From Corynebacterium sputi DSM 45148 (GTDB lineage: Bacteria; Actinomycetota; Actinomycetes; Mycobacteriales; Mycobacteriaceae), in contig NZ_ATYV01000002.1 of the NCBI RefSeq assembly GCF_000427865.1, forward strand, positions 24,211 to 88,210: a stretch of 64,000 nucleotides of DNA, written 5' to 3'. This document shows, piece by piece, positions 11,001 through 18,911 of the stretch (positions within the stretch are counted from its first letter, which is position 1; each line of letters opens with the position of its first letter). A model generated the notes under the pieces. That model had not been told where the DNA came from and did no database searches. It saw only the letters and a program-made list of their open reading frames with translations. The translations under genes were made by a program, and so were the position numbers.

Positions 11001-11329
11001 CTCGGAAGATGAATGAGACGGTAATCAACCCGCTACTTCCTTCGGAACACATCCACGATGAGCACGGAGTCGAGTTCATCTGGCCCACTGCCACAGGTCC
11101 AACGGACTGGAACCATTACCGGCGCTCTGAAGGACGCAACATCGTTGACATCTCCATTCACGAGATCGCTAATGCCGCGAAAATCGTTCTGGCAGAACAC
11201 CCCGATCTCAGCGCCACAGATCCCAATGACAGCAATCAACTGTATCGGCAGATCCTCGCTGTCTTCGGTGTCACCAGACTAACTACCACGGCACGCACTC
11301 GGATCTTCGAAGCATTGGAGCTCTTATAG
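5048..11329 (+). CDS. Giant DUF4011 / SF1 helicase / Vsr-like nuclease / DUF3320 protein
   Basis: A 2093-residue multidomain protein. In order: a beta-rich N-terminal region; a transglutaminase-like domain with C235 (FGTC), H261 (PGHA) and D281 (LEDT); DUF4011 from about 380 (AWKRELLDLSLRNRLLN); a split superfamily-1 helicase with GPPGTGKS at about 700, VVFDEASQ at about 1322, GDSKQMPPT at about 1348, and VQGDERD and NVAVTRAR at about 1525-1570; an MTES_1575/Vsr-like nuclease module (about 1630-1720, with FTLDLVV and ILTDGQKW); a Glu/Ala-rich coiled coil (about 1730-1790); an acidic linker; and a C-terminal DUF3320. DUF4011-helicase-Vsr proteins are associated with phage defence, as I recall. 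ATG 5048 has AAGAGG five bases upstream and precedes the first family-like residues. It is the first gene of a same-strand block with a nuclease-helicase, a methyltransferase and a HEPN protein. Confidence 0.88.
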   Translation: MLDSRLYNHVDVEVGDLTVSVFHMGATSYALAHNRIPVVPFILVSNAKTAEGSSEPAEVVIRAESNGTLLFDSGPLALTPLAPGKQGIIEPYDQTRVPVTLTREDSLEGPADLSVEVRVGEENVVKQIDFRVLADNEWFNSPSYYESLAAFVQPNAAAVVPVLSAAADILQKETGDASLSGYQAGPQRVLEITGAVYQALQSADIRYINPPASFENTGQRIRSSSDVLESRFGTCIDLSLTFAAVAEQCGLHPVIIMVPGHAMAGVLMTEDPLPAPVLLEDTAINNYLRSGRVLPIDAMFYNDMGFRQVVDRSRAALKDKGAQGLIDVKSAHRNGMRPLPYRSAPKTEEERLIDASKSTWDLPDTGLISDISETAFRDDTDESPARVQAWKRELLDLSLRNRLLNVKKGPEVLDFLLPEDTLADLDDKIHAGEKIAIHPSDDVSDNRRMQGIHRVTQLPNEQLAGDLIDRNRLYADVSGARYDTYFRSLTRLVRTYTEETGSANLYLTLGALVHTNTTGKPAYSPLFLIPVKIVGGKGRARYQIQVDTSVEASPNYSLVEWLRQVHGVTIEALSKPKLDDSGLDIEYALSQISEALVKAELPFTVIEKSRLIIAKFSTYGMWKDLQNNWSDFMGSPVFNHITTKAGAQFSDPAAVGPSGEAIDIRDVQVKEAELALPIPADGAQLKAITAAAAGYSFVLEGPPGTGKSQTITNLIAHALDKGKKVLFVAEKQAALDVVQERLARVGLAPFTLDLHGVEQKPAAIKKQLKDSIDAEVYYGAHAWDTAVADLRTRLAPLSDYPGQIHDLNGVDHSLWSATTTLMDMGDGPAATVPESFVADPTLSLNDLRNIAADLAPLSKIMDFSAVDRWRLAGSEIRPSLLKRWEELEKQRRIVSKASGLVPHLERDDLDDFLRTLEEAEKIPEDQRLSPEQIDRLTHTPEAVKALAAEINSLGQELAQAQSLFSPAFIRSGDTAPILEAIAETRRGMFGKKKRMAAYEQALRIAVPANAAELDLDGAFSPDQIEIQLGRLPQLRAAAAELQAKLEQIPGAEPMHARSVLDPALPAALWQFGEDIVEAIVMSRKHEDALQILDDLSSSGLADDMSTTLRDIRTAWLDWVVALGATDESIYNWRGNNSWVIAWLTTANAWKRDIDASGAEAPARIIQWSTATSDLRNAGLTEFVGQIERGEIPPNDIDVALRRGIAQASVTERGTRFRLDDFHPELKDNELAQLTAAIAKVQEESVRALPAKLLRQRPFRPDRLDGRPALLRRQLDAKRNAKSFRNLLQEFGDEILSVAPCFFVSPASLATYVAPGAVDFDIVVFDEASQVTVDQAMGALGRGRSAVIVGDSKQMPPTRIGKAVATNEDDPDSDDDMADIADLESILSEAVESGLPQVWLSWHYRSKDEALIAFSNEHYYEGNLSSLPSPGFIPDAGVSVTRVDGQFIREQKHPLLRTNPVEAEAIVQSVVKRINNPVTGHESIGVVTFNMPQRNLVLDLLEQSDDPLVQKRLQPGPDSIFVKNLENVQGDERDVILFSTAFSKHESGKAMPMNFGPLSRAGGERRLNVAVTRARKEVEVFCSFDPNEIDVSRTKSVGMAHLRAYLEAAIETPSLPDASLTPTGLNINPVRDHIAARLQDRGWVVEKDFGLSSFTLDLVVRPADDDRWHAAILTDGQKWAAMPTVADRDLTPNLLGAIMEWAATVRVWLPEWIKNPDAVIERIEASLADASSRINDLDQQRAEALAEAERVLAEERKRIEDERLAEEAAQEQARAELEAEQAEEAELAGASSVGASEIDATDVAERTEENRVAESGEVSSDEDDAPAWVIEEDSWNETDEADIVIVASDNPFDPPGAKAQPAPVPAIATAPAKPRQQDPDLFDTSKSPEAAAFRESAGMLDISLSDEADTADTSPEAPPALPTEVPFAPVSHEIIGERDELEAGFEGERAKQVRAEVLLILEDHAPMRLDTLQSTIAKRFGRQKTSRKMNETVINPLLPSEHIHDEHGVEFIWPTATGPTDWNHYRRSEGRNIVDISIHEIANAAKIVLAEHPDLSATDPNDSNQLYRQILAVFGVTRLTTTARTRIFEALELL

Positions 11330-11345
11330 CGTCCAGTTCTTCGAA

Positions 11346-11372
11346 CCCCCGTTCGCCATAAATGAACGGGGC
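11346..11372 (+). terminator. Hairpin after the DUF4011 helicase gene
   Basis: CCCCGTTC (11347-11354) and GAACGGGG (11364-11371) form a perfect 8-bp stem with a 9-base loop, 17 bases after the stop. No T-run follows, so termination may be weak or the hairpin may only attenuate read-through into the next gene. Confidence 0.55.
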
Positions 11373-11456
11373 TGTCAGATAAGGTGATTCACTGGTGAAA
11401 TCATCCATCACATCGTCTTGATTCTCTTGCCGAAATACCCCTGAAAGCGTCTACTC

Positions 11457-14400
11457 TTGCCTCGCATTTATGACAACCTCTCCGAAGACACCCAGCTGCT
11501 TTCCGCTCTAAAAACCTTTGGACCTGCGCCAACTCATTCGATTGACATCGCGACCGGGTACTTCGCGTTACGGGGATGGGCAGCAATTGACACATTGATT
11601 GTCGAACATGCCCGCAACCGGGAAATCAATGATTCTATTGGACGACCGGTACTGAGGCTGCTCATCGGCATGGTGCTTCCAAATCAGCACCGTGAGTTAA
11701 TCGAGTCACTTGATGCCCAAATCAACGGTGTCGGAACTCCGCTGGGGCTTAAAGAACGTCAGCAGAAAGTACGCGCCCAGCTGATACTGCACCTTCGTGA
11801 GCAGTTGGCGCGTGGATTCCCAACACCTGAGGATCGCCGATCCTTGGCATCGCTGCGTGAACTCGTCGCAGCCGGCCATGTTGAGGTAAAGGTCTATACC
11901 CGTCAGCCAATGCACGGCAAGACCTACGTGTTTCACCGTGATGACCCGACTGCCCCACGGGTGGGAATCCTTGGTTCTTCCAACTTCACCAAAGCAGGCT
12001 TGACCGGAAATTTGGAGTTGAACACCGATGTCATGGACCAGTCTGCCGCAAACCAACTTTCTAAGTGGTTCCAGGATCTGTGGGATGACCGGTCATCGCT
12101 GAATATTGATGCAGACCTCTTGGGGCTCATTGACGAGAGCTGGGCGAGCCCCAAGCCTCGCTCCCCTTACGATGTTTTCCTCAAGGTCTGTTACACGATG
12201 TCCCGCGATGTGCGCGATGGACTGGACGAATACGAGATCGATCCGACGATCGGCAACATCCTGCTCGAGTACCAGACCACAGCGGTGAAAACTCTTGCCC
12301 GGCGCATCATGCACCGTCGCGGAACGATGCTCGGTGACGTTGTGGGTCTGGGGAAAACCCTCTCTGCAGTTGCGGTGGCAATGATGCTTCGCGACGAACA
12401 CGGGTTCCAGCCCCTCATCATCTGCCCAAAGAACCTGGTAGAGATGTGGGAGTGGCACTTGACGGAGTACAACCTCAACGGCCGGGTCGTTCCGTATTCG
12501 ATGGCGCACAAGATCCTTCCGAAGCTGCCACGTCACCGGTTCGTCATCGTCGATGAATCCCATACCCTGCGCAATGAGGGAACCCAGGCTTACCACGCAA
12601 TCCACCAATACCTGCATGTGAATGACTCGCACGTTCTGCTGTTGACCGCTACTCCGTACAACCTCCGTTACAGCGATGTGGCGAATCAGTTGGCGCTGTA
12701 CCTCGACGAGGATGAGGATCTCGGGCTGTCGCCGTCCATCGCTTTAGAACAGAACCCGCGGCTAGCGGACAAGCTGGAGTTCGGCGAGTCAACGCTTGCT
12801 GCGTTCCGGAAGTCGGAAGAGCCTGGCGACTGGAAGCGACTGATGGGCGAGCACCTCATCCGCCGTACCCGGTCGTTCGTCATCAAGAATTACACCGAAA
12901 TCGATGACAACGGTGTGCGCTACATGCAGTACAAAAACGCCGACGGATCCCCTAGTGATCGGTTCACTTTCCCGAAGCGCACTGCCATACCCGTCTCGCT
13001 TGGATTCGATGATGATGATCCTGCCTCGATGATGACAGATGACGAAACACTGGACATGATCCAGAACCTCAAGCTGGCTCGATATGACCTGGCGAAATAC
13101 ATCAACGCCGATGCCAGGCGCCGCGCATCAGCCGATGAAGAAAAGATCCTTACAGACTTCGAGAACTCCCGTGGCCAGGTAGCCGGTTTCGTTCGAACCA
13201 ACTTCTACAAGCGTTTATCCTCCTGTGGTCATTCGTTCCGGCAGTCTTTGCTCCGTCACCTTCGCCGCAACGAGCTGTTCCTTTATGCGATCGAGAATGG
13301 CAAAGACCTTCCTGCAGGAACGCTCGATCCGGCGACGTTGAGTGAGGATGAGTCCGATCTTGAGATGCTCCAGCGCGCGGAAACTCCTGGAGATTCCTTC
13401 TTCGGCATTGCGGGCGACTACACCATTATCGAGGCCGAGCAGCCGAAGGGGATCAACTGGGTTCGCCCTGGACTGTTCACACCGGAGCTGCACCAGAATC
13501 TCATTGAGGACACCGAGGCTATCCGGAAGCAACTTCACCGGTACGGACAGTGGGTTATCGAGGATGACACGAAGCTCCGTGAACTGGCGTGTCTGCTGAT
13601 GGAGGAGCATCCCGATGACAAGGTCCTCATCTTCTCTGAATATAAAGACACGGCAATTTATTTGGCCGATGCGCTCCAAAAATTAGACTTTGACAAGGTT
13701 GCAGCGGCTACCGGCGAAACCTCAAATCCGACTGAGCTTGCCCGTAGGTTTTCTCCTCGCACCAACAAGGGCGGAGAACCGGTGGATCCGGAGGATGAGC
13801 TCCGGATTCTGGTTGCGACCGATGTCCTCAGTGAAGGACAGAACCTCCAGGACTCCCACGTCATCATCAACTTCGATCTGCCGTGGGCAATCATCAAGCT
13901 GATTCAGAGGGCCGGCCGCGTCGACCGCGTCGGCCAGGAATCAGATGAAGTCCTCATTTACTCATTGATGCACGACAGCATCGAAGAGGTTTTGGGTCTG
14001 CGCTCGCGTATCCATACGCGACTTTCCCAAAACGCAGAGACCTTTGGTTCCGATGAACAGTTTTTCGGTACAGACGCCGAGGTCAGCACAATCAGCGAGC
14101 TGTTCAACGGGGAGCTGTCTGATGTCGACGTTGGCGATGATGTCGATGCTGGCTCCCTCGCTTTCGAAATCTGGCACAAGGCAACAAAAGACGATGAGGA
14201 GCTGCGGAACCGCATCATCGCGCTGCCGGATCTCATCGATGCCACGAGGCCGACGAACTCTGCGATCACTGACCGAGACAAGCCTGGCGTTGTGTGTTTC
14301 ACCTCTACAGAGTCTGGTCTCGAAGCCTACGGATTCATTTCTGAGTCTGGACGAACCAAGCTTCTGACCGGTCACGAAGCCCTGGAGAAGTTCGAGTCGT

Positions 14401-14774
14401 CCCCGCAAACACCGGGAGTAGAGATGCTCGAGAACCACGATTCCCTCGTCGAGAAGCTCGTGACTGATTCCCTGGTACCTACCGTGAACACTGCCGGACG
14501 GTTACGAGGCGAACGCAAGATCATCTGGAACCGGTTAGGCGCCCAACCTCGACTCTGGGAGAAACCGGAACAACGGCAGGCACTGGACTCACTGTACGAG
14601 CGACCTCTGACGTCAACGGCCACAAACGTGCTACGCCGCGCCCGCCGCAACCAAGCAACTGATGTCGAATTGCTGACACTTCTGACTCACATGCACGCCG
14701 AAAACAAGCTGACCTCTTCCACAGACAAAGCGGCCGAACCGGTCCACATCGTGGCCTCAATGGGAGTGAAATAA
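11457..14774 (+). CDS. PLD nuclease-SNF2 helicase fusion protein
   Basis: A 1105-residue protein. The N-terminal 200 residues are a phospholipase-D-like nuclease domain with MHGKTYVF (H153, K155) and the following LGSSNFTKAG, the HxK...N pattern of this fold. A SNF2-type ATPase follows: Walker A region GDVVGLGKTLS at about 295-305, DESH at about 365, TATPYN at about 398, then a C-terminal helicase domain with KVLIFSEYKD at about 721 and QRAGRVDRVGQ at about 816. It probably translocates on and cuts DNA that lacks modification by the next gene. The start is uncertain: TTG 11457 is the first codon before the conserved YDNL region, with only a weak AAAG site. Its stop overlaps the methyltransferase start by one base (TAATG), indicating coupled translation. 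GC is visibly lower than in pyc. Confidence 0.85.
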   Translation: MPRIYDNLSEDTQLLSALKTFGPAPTHSIDIATGYFALRGWAAIDTLIVEHARNREINDSIGRPVLRLLIGMVLPNQHRELIESLDAQINGVGTPLGLKERQQKVRAQLILHLREQLARGFPTPEDRRSLASLRELVAAGHVEVKVYTRQPMHGKTYVFHRDDPTAPRVGILGSSNFTKAGLTGNLELNTDVMDQSAANQLSKWFQDLWDDRSSLNIDADLLGLIDESWASPKPRSPYDVFLKVCYTMSRDVRDGLDEYEIDPTIGNILLEYQTTAVKTLARRIMHRRGTMLGDVVGLGKTLSAVAVAMMLRDEHGFQPLIICPKNLVEMWEWHLTEYNLNGRVVPYSMAHKILPKLPRHRFVIVDESHTLRNEGTQAYHAIHQYLHVNDSHVLLLTATPYNLRYSDVANQLALYLDEDEDLGLSPSIALEQNPRLADKLEFGESTLAAFRKSEEPGDWKRLMGEHLIRRTRSFVIKNYTEIDDNGVRYMQYKNADGSPSDRFTFPKRTAIPVSLGFDDDDPASMMTDDETLDMIQNLKLARYDLAKYINADARRRASADEEKILTDFENSRGQVAGFVRTNFYKRLSSCGHSFRQSLLRHLRRNELFLYAIENGKDLPAGTLDPATLSEDESDLEMLQRAETPGDSFFGIAGDYTIIEAEQPKGINWVRPGLFTPELHQNLIEDTEAIRKQLHRYGQWVIEDDTKLRELACLLMEEHPDDKVLIFSEYKDTAIYLADALQKLDFDKVAAATGETSNPTELARRFSPRTNKGGEPVDPEDELRILVATDVLSEGQNLQDSHVIINFDLPWAIIKLIQRAGRVDRVGQESDEVLIYSLMHDSIEEVLGLRSRIHTRLSQNAETFGSDEQFFGTDAEVSTISELFNGELSDVDVGDDVDAGSLAFEIWHKATKDDEELRNRIIALPDLIDATRPTNSAITDRDKPGVVCFTSTESGLEAYGFISESGRTKLLTGHEALEKFESSPQTPGVEMLENHDSLVEKLVTDSLVPTVNTAGRLRGERKIIWNRLGAQPRLWEKPEQRQALDSLYERPLTSTATNVLRRARRNQATDVELLTLLTHMHAENKLTSSTDKAAEPVHIVASMGVK

Positions 14775-17614
14775 TGCTCGACTACATGACATTCGTTGAC
14801 TCCGGCCGATTCTCCGAGCTGTTTGAGGAACTCGGCTGGGGCGGAGTCCCAGGCGTCCTGCAGGCTGTCTCTGCAGAAGGTGCAGAAGGAGGTCAACTCA
14901 CCGCCCGTCCTATCGCCGACCAATACGGACTGCGAGTGTGGGTGGTGGAGTGCGACCGTATTCCGAATCGCACCGACCAGCGGGCAATTGATTCAGCGGT
15001 CCAGAGGACTTCCTCCGAGCGACTATTGATCTTCACTGACGGAGTCCGCCAAGTGTGGTCGTGGCCTCGAAGTGGCGCGACCGCTGCCACGAACCACCGG
15101 CTGCTGAACCACCGCTACGAGATCGGTGACGAAGAGCAGCGGGAGGATCTCCTTCGTCGGCTGAAAGTCATCGATCTGATGGAAGACGCTGAGGGGATTT
15201 CCGATACCGGAATCACCTCAATTCAGCAGCGCATGGTGCGGGCTTTCAATGAAGAAGCCATCAAGCGTTCGCAGCAAGCGTCCGGCCACATGAAGGTGAT
15301 GAACCAGACGCTTCTCGACGCAGGCTGTGACACCGACACCGCTTCTTCCTTACTGGCGCGGCTCTTGTTCCTTTTCTTCGGCGATGACACCGGTATGTGG
15401 GATCAAAACACCTTCCAGAACTGGGTGCAGGACCATACGAACTCCGAGAATATCCACGAAAAGATCACTGAACTCTTCGATGTCCTCTGCGACCCTGAAC
15501 TGGATAAAGCCGGGCCTCACGGCGTTGACGGTGGCGGAGAGTTCCAGGGAACTGAGTTCGAGCGTTTCCGTCGGATCGATGGCATGTACAAGGAAAAGCT
15601 CGATCTTCCATCGCTGAATGGCGATTTCCGCGTTCAGGTTCTCAGGGCCGGAGATTTCGACTGGTCCAAGGTCAACCCAGACATCTTCGGCGCAATGTTC
15701 CAACAGCTCGTCGACCCGGCCCAGCTCCGTCAGATGGGTGAGCATTACACGTCTGAAGAGAACATCCAGAAGGTCATCGATCCGATGTTCCTCGATCAAC
15801 TACGGGAAAAGTTCGAGGCTGCCAAAGGCGACCGCAAGGCTCTTCTCTCTCTTCAGGATGAGATCGCATCGCTTCAGTTCCTCGATCCTGCCTGCGGTTG
15901 CGGCAACTTTTTGATCCAGGCGTACAAGCACTTGCGCTCTCTGGAATTTGAGATCATCCGTGCCGCTGACGCAATCAGAGCAGGAGAAATCCGCGAAGAA
16001 CTCGATGGTCGCGAGCGCAAAACCGAGGCATACAAGCGACTTATAGCGGAACTCCAGGAGATCGAGCAGGGATCGATGCAGCTTGGCACGAAGGCGTTGC
16101 AGCGCTCGAAAATGTCGATGCAGCAGTTCTTCGGTATCGAAATTAACCGGTGGCCGGCGGCGGTGGCGTCTACCGCCATGCTTCTGGTGGACCACCTGTG
16201 CAACCAAGCATGGGGCGAGAACGCGGTGCGACTTCCGATCGAGGAAACGCCGAACATCGTCTGCGCGAACGCGCTGCGAACTGACTGGGAAGAAGTCGTT
16301 CCAGATACAGAGAAGTACACGTATGTGTTTGGAAATCCGCCCTTCATTGGCAAAGTAGGAAAATCCAAAATACAAATCCAGGAAATGAAAGATGTCTGGG
16401 GGAATAATTATGATGGATACCTTGATTACGTTACCGCCTGGCATGCGAAGTCAAAGGGATTCCTCGCAGACCGGCCCGGAGAGTTCGCCTTTGTCACCAC
16501 CAATTCCATCACACAAGGACAACCCGTCCCCAAGCTATTCGGCCCGCTGCTCAAGGCAGGATGGCACATCAAGTTCGCACACAGGACCTTCCCTTGGGAG
16601 TCCGATGCCCCAGGACGCGCTGTAGTGCATTGTGCAATAATAGGATTCACAAACAATATGACCACTCAAAGGCTTTGGGAATACGACATTAAATCTAAAA
16701 CCCACGAGGAGATTCGAGTCACACACGGAGTCAATCCATATTTGATTGATGGCCCAAATCTGACCATCACAAGGGAAATGCAACCGCTCTCCCCGGAAAT
16801 TCGTTCGGCAGTTTGTGGCTGCCAACCCACAGACAATGGAAATCTTATCGTAGACGCCGGCGCCTACGATGAAGTTTCCGCTGACAAAATCGCAAAGCGG
16901 TATCTGCGTCCCTTCACAGGGTCCAGGGAGCTAACTCAGGGCATCAAGAGGTGGTGTCTATGGCTTGAAGATTGCACTCAAGAAGAAATTCAATCCTCGC
17001 CCATCTTGAGATACCGAGTCGAAGCAAACAGGGAATTTAGAGAAGGCTCCAAAGAAGGAAGCGAAGCCTGGAAGATTCGACGAACGCCCCACCTCTTTCG
17101 AATCAATTCCCTTAGACCAACTGCGGATTACCTTTGCATTCCCAGCGTTGTCAGCGCTAACCGCAAATATTTTACCGCCCAGCAGTTTCCTGGAGAAACA
17201 ATTTCCAGCAATCTGGCATTCAATATTGAGGACCCGACGGGCCTTTCCTTTAGCCTCGTCTCTTCTTCGATGTTCATCACCTGGCAGCGAGCAATCGGTG
17301 GACGCATGAAATCGGATCTCCGCTTCGCTTCAACCCTCACTTGGAACACCTTTCCCGTCCCAGAACTCGACGATGACGCACGCCAGGAGATCATCGAGGC
17401 AGGCAAGGGCATTTTGGCCGCGCGCGAGCTATTTCCCGATCGCAGCCTCGCAGAGCACTACCGCCCTGGCGCCGAAGATCCACAGTTGTTGGCAGCACAT
17501 GATGTGTTGGATGTGGCCGTCGATAAGGCTTTTGGTGCAGAGGGACCCCTGACAGCCGAACGGGAACGCCTGGAAATCCTCTTCGCCCGCTATGCGGAAA
17601 TGACCGGCCAGTAG
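14774..17614 (+). CDS. MmeI-like N6-adenine DNA methyltransferase
   Basis: A 946-residue class I SAM-dependent DNA methyltransferase. It carries the SAM-binding motif LDPACGCGNF at about 370-380 and the catalytic NPPF (GNPPFIG, about 519-526) typical of adenine-N6 enzymes. A helical region with GEHYTS precedes motif I, and a target-recognition region plus a C-terminal helical tail follow, as in MmeI-like proteins. The N-terminal domain (VWVVECDRIPN ... RLLIFTDGVRQVWSW) resembles that of related restriction-modification proteins, but I cannot see a clear nuclease triad. Cutting may therefore fall to the adjacent PLD-SNF2 helicase. Codon use changes at about 16.33-17.29 kb, which becomes distinctly AT-richer across the recognition region. 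Translationally coupled to the upstream helicase. Confidence 0.85.
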   Translation: MLDYMTFVDSGRFSELFEELGWGGVPGVLQAVSAEGAEGGQLTARPIADQYGLRVWVVECDRIPNRTDQRAIDSAVQRTSSERLLIFTDGVRQVWSWPRSGATAATNHRLLNHRYEIGDEEQREDLLRRLKVIDLMEDAEGISDTGITSIQQRMVRAFNEEAIKRSQQASGHMKVMNQTLLDAGCDTDTASSLLARLLFLFFGDDTGMWDQNTFQNWVQDHTNSENIHEKITELFDVLCDPELDKAGPHGVDGGGEFQGTEFERFRRIDGMYKEKLDLPSLNGDFRVQVLRAGDFDWSKVNPDIFGAMFQQLVDPAQLRQMGEHYTSEENIQKVIDPMFLDQLREKFEAAKGDRKALLSLQDEIASLQFLDPACGCGNFLIQAYKHLRSLEFEIIRAADAIRAGEIREELDGRERKTEAYKRLIAELQEIEQGSMQLGTKALQRSKMSMQQFFGIEINRWPAAVASTAMLLVDHLCNQAWGENAVRLPIEETPNIVCANALRTDWEEVVPDTEKYTYVFGNPPFIGKVGKSKIQIQEMKDVWGNNYDGYLDYVTAWHAKSKGFLADRPGEFAFVTTNSITQGQPVPKLFGPLLKAGWHIKFAHRTFPWESDAPGRAVVHCAIIGFTNNMTTQRLWEYDIKSKTHEEIRVTHGVNPYLIDGPNLTITREMQPLSPEIRSAVCGCQPTDNGNLIVDAGAYDEVSADKIAKRYLRPFTGSRELTQGIKRWCLWLEDCTQEEIQSSPILRYRVEANREFREGSKEGSEAWKIRRTPHLFRINSLRPTADYLCIPSVVSANRKYFTAQQFPGETISSNLAFNIEDPTGLSFSLVSSSMFITWQRAIGGRMKSDLRFASTLTWNTFPVPELDDDARQEIIEAGKGILAARELFPDRSLAEHYRPGAEDPQLLAAHDVLDVAVDKAFGAEGPLTAERERLEILFARYAEMTGQ

Positions 17615-17737
17615 CCCAACAGCGTCCCGAAAGCTCGTTCTACTTTGCGGGAGTAGCCGTCGCTCCGGTGAATATGGTGACAGTTACGCCCACAAAGAAT
17701 TTGCACGATTAGTACCGAAAGGACTCGCCGAAGCACC

Positions 17738-18847
17738 GTGTCTGCCCACATTTCGATCTCCGAAACCCTGCAGTTCCTAGCTGAACGCCTCGACCCGATC
17801 ATCCAGGACCGTCTTGAACCGGACCTCGGGGGGATTGAGTGGACGGTTGTTCTAACAGAAATAGACCGTGCCAAGGGACGCACCCCGCGGAACTACTCGC
17901 GCACGGACCTGCAGTCACAGCTGCGCATCTTGACCGAACGTCTCGGCTCGCTTGGGTTTCCTTTCGACGATCACCTGCGCACTGTCAGCACCCTCGGCGG
18001 AGAGTTGCGCATCATGCGAAACCGCTGGGCACACAATGATCCGCTAACGAATTTGGACGCGGTTCGTACCGCGGATTTCGCCGCTCGCCTGCTCAAGGTT
18101 TTCTCTGATGTCGACGGCGCGGAATACTGCCGTCAACTCCACGACCAGGCTTTCCTCGTGTACGCAGAGGCCAAGGACCTCATCACTTTCGAGTCTGACG
18201 ACACCCAGCCTGCTCCTGAGCTAATTCAGGACGAGAACACCGAACTCGATCAGTCTGATTGCGAAGAATCCACGGGACCGGACGAAGAAGAGATGTCACG
18301 CGGTGGCCTTGCCGCCGACACTCCCACGATTGGAGACGGGCGCTTTTCCTTCGACCCGTGGACACTTGTCGTTGCCGGAGACAAATCTGTGCTGGACGAG
18401 CTACCGAAGAAGGCTGCAAAAATGCAGGTCCGTGCAGTAGCCGCCGAAATTGCAGAATTTGAAGGCCCAATTCACATCGAACGACTCATACGCCTAACAG
18501 CCCGTTCGTTCGAGATGAATCGAGTGAGCAAGGCCAAGTCCGCGCAGTTGCGTAGGCAGTTGAAGCAGCTAGATCTATTGGTTGATGAGGACGGGTTTAT
18601 CTGGCCAAGTGACATCGACCCAGACAACTGGGACGAATTCCGCCCGAACGACAGTTCCGTCAACCGACCATTCACCGACATCAGTCCGGTAGAGATCGCC
18701 AACGCCTACCGGAGCATCGCGGCGCGACGACCGGATCTGGATGACGATGACCTCGATTCCGCTGTCCTGCGCACCTTCGGCCGTAAGCGGAAAACCAGGG
18801 AGTGCGCGGCACACCTGGACAGGGCGCGGGTCGACGCCACAGCATAG
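17738..18847 (+). CDS. HEPN (Swt1-type)-DUF3320 protein
   Basis: A 369-residue two-domain protein. The N-terminal half looks like a Swt1-type HEPN domain: LGGELRIMRNRWAHND contains the RX4H motif (R94, H99) of metal-independent HEPN RNases. An acidic linker follows (about 155-200). The C-terminal 120 residues align by eye with the DUF3320 end of the giant helicase 7 kb upstream: both show a FIWP...P..W...R core, DIS..EIANA, PDL and a final FG..R.T. GTG 17738 is used; AAAGGA lies about 14 bases upstream, a long spacing. It follows the methyltransferase by 123 bases on the same strand. An RNase effector of the same defence system is a reasonable inference. Confidence 0.78.
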   Translation: MSAHISISETLQFLAERLDPIIQDRLEPDLGGIEWTVVLTEIDRAKGRTPRNYSRTDLQSQLRILTERLGSLGFPFDDHLRTVSTLGGELRIMRNRWAHNDPLTNLDAVRTADFAARLLKVFSDVDGAEYCRQLHDQAFLVYAEAKDLITFESDDTQPAPELIQDENTELDQSDCEESTGPDEEEMSRGGLAADTPTIGDGRFSFDPWTLVVAGDKSVLDELPKKAAKMQVRAVAAEIAEFEGPIHIERLIRLTARSFEMNRVSKAKSAQLRRQLKQLDLLVDEDGFIWPSDIDPDNWDEFRPNDSSVNRPFTDISPVEIANAYRSIAARRPDLDDDDLDSAVLRTFGRKRKTRECAAHLDRARVDATA

Positions 18848-18872
18848 ACGCCAGCCCCGAGCCCTGCTAGAC

Positions 18873-18898
18873 TGAATCACCTAAGATATATTGATTCA
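18873..18898 (+). promoter_or_regulatory. Palindromic operator before the XRE-ImmA-PIN operon
   Basis: TGAATCA (18873-18879) and TGATTCA (18892-18898) are perfect inverted 7-mers separated by 12 AT-rich bases that include TATATT, a plausible -10. The right arm abuts the AGGAGG ribosome site of the XRE gene. Autoregulation by that HTH protein is the likely role. Confidence 0.65.
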
Positions 18899-18911
18899 GG
18901 AGGTGTTAGAC

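Noticed and set aside
9520..11094. A 524-codon minus-strand frame rich in serine
   Set aside because: Antisense to the same helicase; the Ser/Arg composition is the mirror of Glu/Ala codons in the coiled-coil region.
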